Source: Mariniblastus sp964414815 (GTDB lineage Bacteria; Planctomycetota; Planctomycetia; Pirellulales; Pirellulaceae). Taken from it: DNA of 64,000 bases. A program made the translations under genes and the position numbers. The DNA is taken from NCBI GenBank assembly GCA_964414815.1, contig CAYPXY010000012.1:46891-110890 (forward strand), written 5' to 3'. Positions 51,960-60,455 of the stretch are shown in pieces (position 1 is the first letter of the stretch; each line of letters opens with the position of its first letter). Below the pieces are notes generated by a model. The model saw nothing but the letters and a program-made list of their open reading frames with translations, searched no databases and had not been told where the DNA came from.

Positions 51960-53456
51960 CGGTTCGCGGATGCTTTGGTCGAGGTATCTCAGCAGCGGAT
52001 ACAGGAAGTAGTTGATCACGCGCTGATTGCCGACCTTGATCTCGGCGGTGGTGGCCATACCCGGCATCAAGCGGAATCCGGGACCGACTTTTTCAAGCTG
52101 GATCGGTTCGAGCAATTGCACACGGACTTTGTAGGTCGTCATTGAGGGGATGCCCCTGGCCTCTTCTTTTTCGAAGGAGTCTTCGCTGATCGTCTTGACC
52201 ACGCCTCGAAGGGTGCCGTGTTTCTGGAAAGGAAACGAAGCAAGCTTGACGCGGACGACACTTCCGGGCGGGAGCACTTCGTGAGTGTCACCCGATCCTT
52301 GCAACCCGGCCAACTGGCTGGCCGATGCGACCTTGATTCGACCGATGTCTCTACCGGGGACTTCGATTTCGGCTTCGAGTGGAACATCGATCGGGATCAG
52401 CTTTAGAAGAGGCTTGCCTGGCTCACTGATCGTTCCCACCGACTGCTCGGAGACTTCAATGACCACAAATTCTTTGTAGGGAAGTGATTCCGGAACAGTC
52501 ACGTTCACATAGGAATTGGATTGAAAGGCTTTTTGGAGTTGTTGCTCGGTTTCCACGAGCTTCTCGTGGGTGGCGACCAGGTCGACCATTACTTTAGCAC
52601 GCTCGTCCGAGATGTAGGCCTGACGGCGAGTCTGAAGTGCTTCAAGTTCCTTGACCAGTTCGTCGCTTTTGCTGATGACCTCTCGCCATTTCATTTTGGC
52701 TTCATTGGTTTGCATTTTTCGTGAAAGTCGATCTTCCTCGGTCTTGCTTTTTTTCTCTACCAAGCGGATGATTTTTTCTTCATACTCGCGGAGGTCCACC
52801 AGGTTTTCTTTATGGAACTCGATGGAATCCTCGTTGTTTTTCTGAATAACGACCAGTTTGCTTTCTTCTGCGTCGAATTCGCGAATCTTGGCGTCGTAGG
52901 CACCTTTACGGTCTCGATAGAGTTGTTCCTGGACCAGCCAGTCGCGGTCGTCCTCGCGGCCCGCCAGGCTAAATGGAACGCCATTCTTTTCCGCGGTCAA
53001 TCGGGCCCTTTGTGCAACGAGCAAGTCGTGTTTCAGTTCCAGCAATTTCAAATCGGCTTCTGAGATGGTTGGATCGAGCGTTGCGACGACTTGTCCGGCC
53101 GTGACACGATCACCAAACTTGACCAGAATCGACTTGATAGGCGATGGAAGTTTGGTATCGACCATGATCGGCGAGACACTCGTGATCAGTTTCCCTTCCG
53201 CGACGACCACTTGGTCGACGTGGGCCCAGTAGGCCCAGGCAACCGTGGCCATCAGCAACGAGATTACGGCGTAGAGCGTCCATCGCGCACCCCCGGAGAC
53301 TGGCTGACGCTCGATTTCAACCGCATCCGGCTGGAACTCGTTGAGCACACGATCGTGGCGTTGGCGATCCTGGTGCGCTGCTTGCCGAGCCTCGCGGCGT
53401 TGCTGAAGTCGCTTTTCTTGTGGGGAAGCTACCCCCGTCCCATTTGTTGATACCAT
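51957..53456 (-). CDS. HlyD-type periplasmic adaptor (membrane fusion protein) of type I secretion
   Basis: The adaptor links the ABC exporter to an outer-membrane channel. The 499 residues have a cytosolic basic head (1-55), one helix (WTLYAVISLLMATVAWAYWAH, about 59-79), a lipoyl half-motif (KLPSPIKSILVKFGDRVTAG, about 107-126), a long coiled coil (about 140-320), the second lipoyl half and a beta-barrel domain to the end (TAEIKVGNQRVINYFLYPLLRYL). Its start overlaps the exporter gene by 28 bases, so they are co-translated. The stop codon comes from repeat copy D. No TolC-like gene is in the window. Confidence 0.93.
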   Translation of the reverse strand: MVSTNGTGVASPQEKRLQQRREARQAAHQDRQRHDRVLNEFQPDAVEIERQPVSGGARWTLYAVISLLMATVAWAYWAHVDQVVVAEGKLITSVSPIMVDTKLPSPIKSILVKFGDRVTAGQVVATLDPTISEADLKLLELKHDLLVAQRARLTAEKNGVPFSLAGREDDRDWLVQEQLYRDRKGAYDAKIREFDAEESKLVVIQKNNEDSIEFHKENLVDLREYEEKIIRLVEKKSKTEEDRLSRKMQTNEAKMKWREVISKSDELVKELEALQTRRQAYISDERAKVMVDLVATHEKLVETEQQLQKAFQSNSYVNVTVPESLPYKEFVVIEVSEQSVGTISEPGKPLLKLIPIDVPLEAEIEVPGRDIGRIKVASASQLAGLQGSGDTHEVLPPGSVVRVKLASFPFQKHGTLRGVVKTISEDSFEKEEARGIPSMTTYKVRVQLLEPIQLEKVGPGFRLMPGMATTAEIKVGNQRVINYFLYPLLRYLDQSIREP

Positions 53457-55765
53457 AGGTCTTGATAAACTTTGCAGGTTTTTAGCAGTTGTTGATGCGG
53501 ACCGACCGCTTCGATCCGGCCTTTTTCCAGGACCATGATCGAATGGCAGCTTGTGAGTGTGGAAAGACGGTGCGAAACAATGATTACCGTTCGGCCATTG
53601 GCGATCGCGCGCAGGTTGCGCTGGATGATCGCCTCGGATTCAGGGTCAAGCGCACTGGTCGCTTCATCGAAAATCAGGATGCGCGGGTCTTTGAGCAATG
53701 CTCGCGCGATGGCGATGCGTTGTTTCTGACCGCCCGAGAGATTGGAGCCGTTTTCTTCCAGCAGTGTATCGTACGACTGTGGCAACTGTTCGACAAACTC
53801 GGACGCTCCGGCCATTCGCGACGCGAACACGATTTCCTGGAAACTGGAATTGGGTTTCGACATGGCGATGTTGTCGCGAACGGTACCCCGGAACAGGAAA
53901 TTGTCTTGCAGCACGACACCGATATTTTGCCGGACATGTTGAATGTCTAATTCCCGCATGTCCAGCCGGTCGATGCGGATCAGCCCGCCTTGCGGATGAT
54001 GCATGCCCTGAAGCAGCCGAGTCAGGGTGGTTTTTCCCGAACCACTTCGGCCCACAACGCCGATCACGGCACCGGGCGGGATGGCGAACGACACTTCATC
54101 GAGTGCCGGTCGAGCGGTTGGAGAATAATTGAACGTCACGTTTTCGAATTCGATCTGTCCGTCGATCAGCGGGCGAAGTCCAAATCCGATCCCCTGCTCT
54201 GGCTTGCGGTTCATCACGTTGCCCAACATCCGCACCGAGAGTGCACATTGCTGATAGGAGTGAACCAGGCCGACCAGTTGAACCAGGGGGCCGGTCACAC
54301 GGCCTGAGATCATTTGAAACGCCACCAGTTCACCGACGGAAAGCTGTTTTCCGAACACCAGGCTTGCTCCGTACCAGACCACGATCACGGTCAGCAGCTT
54401 TTCCAGCAGCTTGGACATCGTAGTGGCGACAATCGAGATTTTTCCGACGCGGAAATTCATGGCGACGGCTTGAGCGGTTTTATCGTCCCAGTTCTTTCGC
54501 TGAACGGGTTCAAGGCTGAGCGCTTTGACGGTTTGAATCCCGTGTATACTTTCGACCAGCATCGCCTGGCGATCCCCCTCAGCGTTGTAGAGGGCCTCGA
54601 GTCGGCGCCGATACGGCCCGAGCAACACACCGATGTTGATGGCGAGAAGCCCGGCAAAGAGTAGCACGACCAGGGTCAATGGAACGCTGTACATCAGTAG
54701 AATCGGCAGGAATACCAGCAAAGCAGTGGCATCGAGCAGCGTCAAAAAAAGGCTCCCCGTCAGAAACTCACGAATCTGGTTGGTTTGCTGCATGTGTTTG
54801 GTCAGCACCCCGGCGGTAATGTGCTCGAAGAAGTCCATTGGCAACTTGAGCATGTGGCCGAACGTGCGCGTCGCGACCCGAACGTCGATCTTGCAGGTGG
54901 CGTGCAACAGTAGATAGCTGCGCAAGTAGCCGAGAATCGCATCAAACACCAAGGCGATGCAAATCCCGACCGTTAGCACATGCAGCGTCTCGAGCGCATA
55001 GTTGGTCAGCACCTTGTCGATCACAATTTGGAAATACAGCGGTACAACCAGTGCGATCAGGTGAATGAACAGAGCGGCAATCGCGACGTCAAAGAACGCG
55101 GTTCGTTGTTTGAAAATTTCAGGCAGAAACCATTTGAGGCTGAACGGCTGATTGGCATCGAGCACCGAATAGGTTCGCTTGGCCAGGATCACCTCACCTT
55201 GCCAGGATTTTTCGAGCTGTTCACGCGAGAGGAAGATGAAACCCTGTTGGTCGGCCAGCGGATCAAAGATCGCCATCTGATCGATGGGTTTTCCGTCATC
55301 GCCTTCGATTTGTCGGAAGCCTACCAGGATGATGTAGTTGCCGTTTTGAAGTCGCGCCATCACGGGGAAGGCCTGGTCGACTTTTTTGAGTTGCTTCCAG
55401 TTGAGCCGAACCTGTCGGGCTTTGAGACCGGAGTCCTTGGCGATGCGCAGAATCTTTCGCAGGTCAGGTTCCTGGTCGACGAGCGAGTAGTCGTGAACCA
55501 TGCGGTCCGCGCTGACATCGAGGCCATGATGCCGTGCGATGAGTGCCAAGCAGGTCAGCGAAGTATGTTTTTCGGAGCGTCGGGTTTCGGCCGAGTGTTC
55601 GTCTTCGCTGGTGTCGAACGGCTCCGCCTGATCGTCCGTCTCGATGCTGTGGTCGAGCTGTTGATTCAGGTCGTCCCGTTCTTTGGCTTCACCGTCAAAC
55701 GATTCATCCGGAAGCATTTCAGGATCAAACGCATCGGGGGAGCCGGGCTGGGATGAGTCAGACAT
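53429..55765 (-). CDS. Type I secretion ABC exporter (HlyB-type, with inactive C39-like domain)
   Basis: From the ATG at 55765 (MSDSSQPGSPDAFDPEM) about 778 residues are read: an acidic head (1-65), a C39-peptidase-like domain (about 70-195), six membrane helices (about 205-470), and an ATPase domain with Walker A GRSGSGKTT, the signature LSGGQKQR and Walker B ILIFDEATSALD. In the peptidase-like domain the catalytic Cys position is Thr (SLTCLALIARHHG aligns with the second, non-catalytic Cys) and the catalytic His position is Tyr (GNYIILVG). It is thus a CLD as in HlyB, which binds RTX substrates without cutting a leader. ATGs at 55801 and 55786 are alternatives. Confidence 0.92.
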   Translation of the reverse strand: MSDSSQPGSPDAFDPEMLPDESFDGEAKERDDLNQQLDHSIETDDQAEPFDTSEDEHSAETRRSEKHTSLTCLALIARHHGLDVSADRMVHDYSLVDQEPDLRKILRIAKDSGLKARQVRLNWKQLKKVDQAFPVMARLQNGNYIILVGFRQIEGDDGKPIDQMAIFDPLADQQGFIFLSREQLEKSWQGEVILAKRTYSVLDANQPFSLKWFLPEIFKQRTAFFDVAIAALFIHLIALVVPLYFQIVIDKVLTNYALETLHVLTVGICIALVFDAILGYLRSYLLLHATCKIDVRVATRTFGHMLKLPMDFFEHITAGVLTKHMQQTNQIREFLTGSLFLTLLDATALLVFLPILLMYSVPLTLVVLLFAGLLAINIGVLLGPYRRRLEALYNAEGDRQAMLVESIHGIQTVKALSLEPVQRKNWDDKTAQAVAMNFRVGKISIVATTMSKLLEKLLTVIVVWYGASLVFGKQLSVGELVAFQMISGRVTGPLVQLVGLVHSYQQCALSVRMLGNVMNRKPEQGIGFGLRPLIDGQIEFENVTFNYSPTARPALDEVSFAIPPGAVIGVVGRSGSGKTTLTRLLQGMHHPQGGLIRIDRLDMRELDIQHVRQNIGVVLQDNFLFRGTVRDNIAMSKPNSSFQEIVFASRMAGASEFVEQLPQSYDTLLEENGSNLSGGQKQRIAIARALLKDPRILIFDEATSALDPESEAIIQRNLRAIANGRTVIIVSHRLSTLTSCHSIMVLEKGRIEAVGPHQQLLKTCKVYQDLWYQQMGRG

Positions 55766-55900
55766 GAATTTTTCGTGTTGTGACATAGATGAACGGAACA
55801 CAAAGATTGTTTCAACAAGTCCTCAAAGGGCAAGTCTAACCCACAGATTGGCGATCGACCGGTCAGGATGCGAAAATGTGGTAAACTGGGGGAGATAAAA

Positions 55901-55933
55901 CGAAAAAAGCCTTGGGAGCAAGCTCCCAAGGCT
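55901..55933 (-). terminator. Rho-independent terminator after the RTX metalloprotease gene
   Basis: A perfect palindrome AGCCTTGGGAGC/GCTCCCAAGGCT (55908-55933) is followed on the minus strand by TTTTTT. It ends the protease gene and separates it from the exporter transcript. Confidence 0.9.
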
Positions 55934-55974
55934 AACGATTTACCTAATGGTAAGGACTGGTTCGAGTGTGGCGA

Positions 55975-58900
55975 TTATACCAGTGCCAGCAATGATCCGA
56001 ATTCGCTTGACTGGTTGGTGACCCGGAACCGGCGGGCAATATTGTCTAGCGAATCCCAAGCACTGGTCAGGTCGATGTTTCCGCTGATCTGATTGTCACG
56101 CGAGAAGAACTGAACCGTTTCAACTCGTTGTCCTGGCACATGATAATTGGCGATCGTAACCGAACCTTGCGAACCTGTGTTGTCGAGATGGAAATCGATT
56201 CGCAGGTCGTTGCCGAGCCGTCGCAGACGGAAGTTGGCGTCGAATGCCGAAACCGTGCCGGATGGATCACGGAACCGGACGATATCGAAGCCGCGTTCGC
56301 CTTGACCGGCTTCTTCGATGATGCGGTCGTGTCCGTCGCCGAGGCTCCAGACATAGGTGTCATCGCCTGTGCCGCCGTAGAGCCAGTCGTTTCCGCCTTG
56401 GCCGCGAATGATGTCTTCACCTGCACCGCCCCAGATCATGTTGCTGAGTTCGTTTCCGATGATCGTATCGTTCCCGGCACCTCCTCGAGCATGTTCGATG
56501 TCGACGCCGTATCCAATCCGCAGCACTTGGGGGATACCGTGGACGGTGGTCCATGTTCCCGGTCTCAAGTCGATCGTTTCGTTGCTGAGACTATTTCCCA
56601 AGTTCAGTGTATCATTTCCGCCTGCATCCCAGATGGTGTGTTGAATCGGTCCGCCAATCAGCGGATTGGCCGACGGGCGATAATACATATATTGATCGTC
56701 ACCGGTGCGGTAATTCATGTTGGCACCGTACAGACGTTGCAGTTCGACGATATCGTACAGCATGTAGCCGCCAGGATTCGAACCCGCACCAGGATAAATC
56801 CCCGGATAAATGTCCGCGATCGGGTTGGTGGGTGGCCCCGACGAATCACCCGACTTGTACGACATCACCGTGTTGTAGCTATAGTCGTTGAAGATCGACA
56901 AGTGAGGGGTATTCTCGAACGAGTGTTTCAGGCCCAAGGCGTGCCCTACCTCGTGCTGGGAAGCATGATAGAAATAGGTTCCTTTCTGGACCATGCTGCG
57001 TCCCATCTCATCCAAGTTGATATCCCAGTCAATTGAGCCGAGATTGAACCAGATGTCGGCCATGGGGTTGCCCCGACCGTCCCCGTCCGAAGGGTAATAG
57101 GCATAGGCATAGGCGCCGGTAATGCGGTCGAAGGGCCCCCAGGCGCCGATGACCATGGACGCGTTGACCGTATTCCATTGATAGGGGACTTCAACGAAAT
57201 CCAGATTCGCAAACGTTTCAAGTTCTGCAAAAACCTGTCGCATGGCTTCACGGGCAGGTTGCCCCAACGCGTGCGGGTTCAATGCTTCATTGTCTCCTTC
57301 AAAGTCTCCGAATTGTTCCCGGTAATACCATGGCAACGGAGGTCGATTGGGGTCGGTACGGGGTGAATTTTCCTGGTTTCCACCATCGATAAAGGAATAG
57401 GTAATGACGGTTTTGCCACCGGAAATAACCGCGTTGTGCTGGGTGCCCGACAGCAGAGCCGCCGACCCGATCGGATCGGTATTGACGTTGATTCGTCGCC
57501 ATTCCGACCAGCCGGTGATGTCATTGGTGGCCCTTACCAGCAGACCATCGAGTACGCGCCCCCAGTCTGCTTCGGCGCCCTGAATATCCAATCGGGAAAA
57601 CTGCTCGGCCGTCAATGTATGGACTTGTCCTGGCAACATTAAGTCGGCCGAGTTACCTGCTCCTCCCGATCGCAAATAGAACCGAGCAGAACGGTCGAGG
57701 GCGGTACTGAAGTTCTCGTCAAAAATCTGATACCGCGTATAGGCGGGGCCAGCGTCCTGTTGCTGGAACAACGTTGAAACCCGAACGTTTTCCAAAGTAT
57801 CCAGAGAAATGTTATTCTCAGTGGCTTCGTACCTGGGCGTTTCAACTCCTTGCATGGTCGCCGATTGCAGGGTGCTGCCACGGTGGCCATCCGAGACCCA
57901 CATCCGGACGGTTTCAATACCGGGTACCGTCGGCATGTGATATTTGACAGTGTGTCGCTGATCCCAAGGCAGCTCGATCCAGGTCAATGCAGCTTGCCGG
58001 ACGCCGTTGACGGAGAAGTAGCCGCTGTTGGGGTTGGAGCCTGTATCGTACAGATAGAATCGCTGCAACAGGTCTCCATCTGCATCGGAAGCGGTGAACA
58101 GGCTGGTCAGTTCGAAAACGCTACCCAGTTTTGCATTGAGACTGAACAAATTCAGAACCGGAGCATGAAGATTCGGGAGCGTTTGAACCAGGAAATACTG
58201 TTCCTGGCCCCAGACGCCATTGCTGAAGGTCTGGACCAGAACGTTTTCGCCCTGCGGTCCTCGTTCACCGCCCCGGTATTCCAGTTGGTCCAGCTCCAGA
58301 TTGCCCCCGGAGTCTCGGCTGATCGTAAACCACTGACCAGGAGTCATTTTCAGACCCTTGAAGACGAAGTGGCCACCGTTGGCATTGTTTCGGCCATCTT
58401 TGAACCGGATGCGTTCTACCGCATCGGAGACCGTAAACAGATTTCCAGTGCCCGGGTTGGTGATCGTGTTGGCTTTGCGGCCCGTGTCCATGTTGAGATA
58501 ATGGTTGGCCTGAATCGTCAACGTCGGGATTTTGGGCTGAGTGCTGACGGCCACTTCGGTGGAGCCTTGCAGGAAGCCATCATAGACGGTGATGCCTATA
58601 TTTTCGGTTTGAGGCGCAGCGGCCGCACCGACGTAGAACAGCCGGTTCAGTTCGGATTGCTGCACGGTGAACAAGACGTTCGATGCCATCCGCTGGCCTT
58701 TGAATTCAAAGTAGCCACCATTGGCGTTGGCATTGCGGTCGATGAAGTCATAACGAACTGGATTGTCTCCATCCTGATCGAAATAGGTGAACAGCCTGCG
58801 CGCTGCCAGTTTCTCACCACTGAAGACATCATAAGGATGCGGTGTCAGAATCGGAGGCGAGTTGCCGGTCGCCAAAAAGCCCGTGGCAACATTGCTCCAT

Positions 58901-59184
58901 TCCACTCCGTCCCATACCTGGACATTAATGGACTCGGTGTTGGAGTTGTTGGGGCTGCGATAAAGCACCGAGTTCAAGTTGGCTGAAGTGACATCTCGCC
59001 AGAGGTTCGCCGGTTGAGCGGCTCCATTGACGAGGAAGGTTCCGCCCGCCGCACCGTTATCTCGAAAACGGTAAAGCATGACAGCCCGACCAGGAGTCAG
59101 GTTGGATACCGAGAAAAGGTCGCTTAAGCGTAACGTTGTGTTCAGAGGAAGAACTCTGTTGGGGATGGTGACAAGTGGAGCCAT
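55975..59184 (-). CDS. RTX metalloprotease of the serralysin (M10) type with multi-domain N-terminus
   Basis: The 1069-residue protein has no N-terminal signal peptide, as expected for type I secretion. Five degenerate repeats of about 90-110 residues fill residues 1 to about 560, each with a pattern like GGYFEFKGQRM...F.V and ending in a Trp-rich VWDGVEW strand. The protease domain (about 600-860) has the zinc motif HEVGHALGLKH near 741 and a Met-turn TVMSYKS near 773. Four glycine-rich nonapeptides (GGAGNDTII, GGAGEDIIR, GQGGNDWLY, GGTGDDTYV) at about 898-950 bind calcium, and a C-terminal signal region follows. It is the natural cargo of the exporter encoded next to it. Own terminator at 55901. 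Confidence 0.92.
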   Translation of the reverse strand: MAPLVTIPNRVLPLNTTLRLSDLFSVSNLTPGRAVMLYRFRDNGAAGGTFLVNGAAQPANLWRDVTSANLNSVLYRSPNNSNTESINVQVWDGVEWSNVATGFLATGNSPPILTPHPYDVFSGEKLAARRLFTYFDQDGDNPVRYDFIDRNANANGGYFEFKGQRMASNVLFTVQQSELNRLFYVGAAAAPQTENIGITVYDGFLQGSTEVAVSTQPKIPTLTIQANHYLNMDTGRKANTITNPGTGNLFTVSDAVERIRFKDGRNNANGGHFVFKGLKMTPGQWFTISRDSGGNLELDQLEYRGGERGPQGENVLVQTFSNGVWGQEQYFLVQTLPNLHAPVLNLFSLNAKLGSVFELTSLFTASDADGDLLQRFYLYDTGSNPNSGYFSVNGVRQAALTWIELPWDQRHTVKYHMPTVPGIETVRMWVSDGHRGSTLQSATMQGVETPRYEATENNISLDTLENVRVSTLFQQQDAGPAYTRYQIFDENFSTALDRSARFYLRSGGAGNSADLMLPGQVHTLTAEQFSRLDIQGAEADWGRVLDGLLVRATNDITGWSEWRRINVNTDPIGSAALLSGTQHNAVISGGKTVITYSFIDGGNQENSPRTDPNRPPLPWYYREQFGDFEGDNEALNPHALGQPAREAMRQVFAELETFANLDFVEVPYQWNTVNASMVIGAWGPFDRITGAYAYAYYPSDGDGRGNPMADIWFNLGSIDWDINLDEMGRSMVQKGTYFYHASQHEVGHALGLKHSFENTPHLSIFNDYSYNTVMSYKSGDSSGPPTNPIADIYPGIYPGAGSNPGGYMLYDIVELQRLYGANMNYRTGDDQYMYYRPSANPLIGGPIQHTIWDAGGNDTLNLGNSLSNETIDLRPGTWTTVHGIPQVLRIGYGVDIEHARGGAGNDTIIGNELSNMIWGGAGEDIIRGQGGNDWLYGGTGDDTYVWSLGDGHDRIIEEAGQGERGFDIVRFRDPSGTVSAFDANFRLRRLGNDLRIDFHLDNTGSQGSVTIANYHVPGQRVETVQFFSRDNQISGNIDLTSAWDSLDNIARRFRVTNQSSEFGSLLALV

Positions 59185-59410
59185 GGTAATCCTGTCCGAA
59201 ACGTTGCAGGGTCAAGTAAACAGTGAGGGACAATGTCCTGATAGCCGATTGAAGGATCGTGCTTCAGGGGGGGAAGGTGATCTTGAGCGAACCGTTGAGC
59301 AGTCGAAACCGGTGCGCTGACGGAAGACGATGAAAAGCAAAAAAGGGAAACCATTGCTGGCCTCCCTTACTATTCTATTCCGAATGCGTTCCGTTTGAAC
59401 AATCAATTTT

Positions 59411-59716
59411 TCAAAAATTTGGAGATTTTGGCGGAGCCGCAGCATTGGAGGTGGGGGCGTTGGTTCCCAGCCCTGCTCCGTCACGTGCCTGTACCAATCC
59501 TGCGTCAATTAACTGTTTTACCAGATTTTCCATCGCGCTGAAGCTCCTCAGAAATCCGTCCGGCGGCATGATGATTCGCTGGCTTGCCTCCAGCCGGGGC
59601 TTGTTATTCTCATCATTTTGTGATCCCACCAACGTAACCAGGTCGAGACGGACCATACCACCGGATAAAGTGATTTCTCCGATTCCATCCGCAAATATCT
59701 CACGATTCATAGCCAT
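59411..59716 (-). CDS. Small conserved protein of the type I secretion locus
   Basis: The 101-residue protein starts MAMNREIFADGIGEITLSGG and has a beta-rich first half (RLDLVTLVG), a helix around RIIMPPDGFLRSFSAMENLVKQL and a disordered Ala/Pro-rich tail. AAGGAG lies six bases before the ATG at 59716, so the start is secure. I recall similar small proteins with REIFADGIGEI starts next to secretion genes, but know no function. It lies 226 bases upstream of the protease gene on the same strand, so may be co-expressed. The gap between them has no other gene. Confidence 0.75.
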   Translation of the reverse strand: MAMNREIFADGIGEITLSGGMVRLDLVTLVGSQNDENNKPRLEASQRIIMPPDGFLRSFSAMENLVKQLIDAGLVQARDGAGLGTNAPTSNAAAPPKSPNF

Positions 59717-59722
59717 CTAAAA

Positions 59723-59728
59723 CTCCTT
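59723..59728 (-). promoter_or_regulatory. Shine-Dalgarno site AAGGAG of the small secretion-locus gene
   Basis: AAGGAG on the minus strand with six-base spacing to the ATG at 59716. Confidence 0.7.
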
Positions 59729-59915
59729 ATGGGTTAACTCAGGTTAATTCTGCTAGTAGTGCGACAGCACTTCAGGGATGCACTTCAGGGACGGATCGAC
59801 ACAAGTGCCGGAATCCGCTAAATAACGAGCCCCAATTTTGCAAGGCTGCCGGATACAACTAACAGTTTTAACGATGTCCTTGATTTAACGCAATCAACGA
59901 CCAGGATTTTTTCCG

Positions 59916-60455
59916 ATGGATCGGGATCGTTTCTCTATGGCACAACCAAATTCATACTGGCAAAGGTTTAAAAGTTCGATTCAGGGTGTCGACCATGCCT
60001 GGCAGTTGGCGCTAGGCGTCACGCTGGGCATGATGATCGGCCTGATGGCCAAGGAGTCACTGCTGTTTGTGGTGCTGGTGGTCCTGACGATTCTCTCGCC
60101 GGCAAATCTATTGACCGCCGCCATCTCGGCGCTCGTGTGTTCCCTGGTGGCTAGTTGTGAGCCGGTGATGTCGGCGATGCACTCACTGGGGTATGCGGTA
60201 TTGAGTCAGTCAGGAATCCAGACGACGGTAGGCCCACTGTTGGCAAAACCCTTGATGCCCTGGTTTCGGCTGGACAACTCCATGGTGATGGGCGGGTTGG
60301 TCTTGGGTGTGATGTTGGCTCTTCCGGTGTACATGATGTCGTTGGTGTTTTTCAATCGCCTTGGCTTGCGAGTCTACCATAAAATTCGGGATTCAAGCTA
60401 CTGTCGCTGGCTGATGGGATCGCCCACCTCCAAAACAAGTGAAGGGGCGATATGA
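59916..60455 (+). CDS. TIGR03546 family membrane protein
   Basis: The 179-residue protein has four or so predicted helices: about 30-50 (LALGVTLGMMIGLM), 54-75 (LLFVVLVVLTILSPANLLTA), a re-entrant part, and 128-152. It corresponds to the DUF2062-like TIGR03546 family, which almost always precedes a TIGR03545 gene, as here. The next gene starts at the ATGA overlap with its stop. The function of the pair is unknown. A start at the second Met (MAQPNSYW) is possible. Confidence 0.85.
   Translation: MDRDRFSMAQPNSYWQRFKSSIQGVDHAWQLALGVTLGMMIGLMAKESLLFVVLVVLTILSPANLLTAAISALVCSLVASCEPVMSAMHSLGYAVLSQSGIQTTVGPLLAKPLMPWFRLDNSMVMGGLVLGVMLALPVYMMSLVFFNRLGLRVYHKIRDSSYCRWLMGSPTSKTSEGAI

Noticed and set aside
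57850..58986. A 378-codon plus-strand frame opposite the RTX protease
   Set aside because: Antisense of the repeat region of a well-supported gene; no plausible protein.
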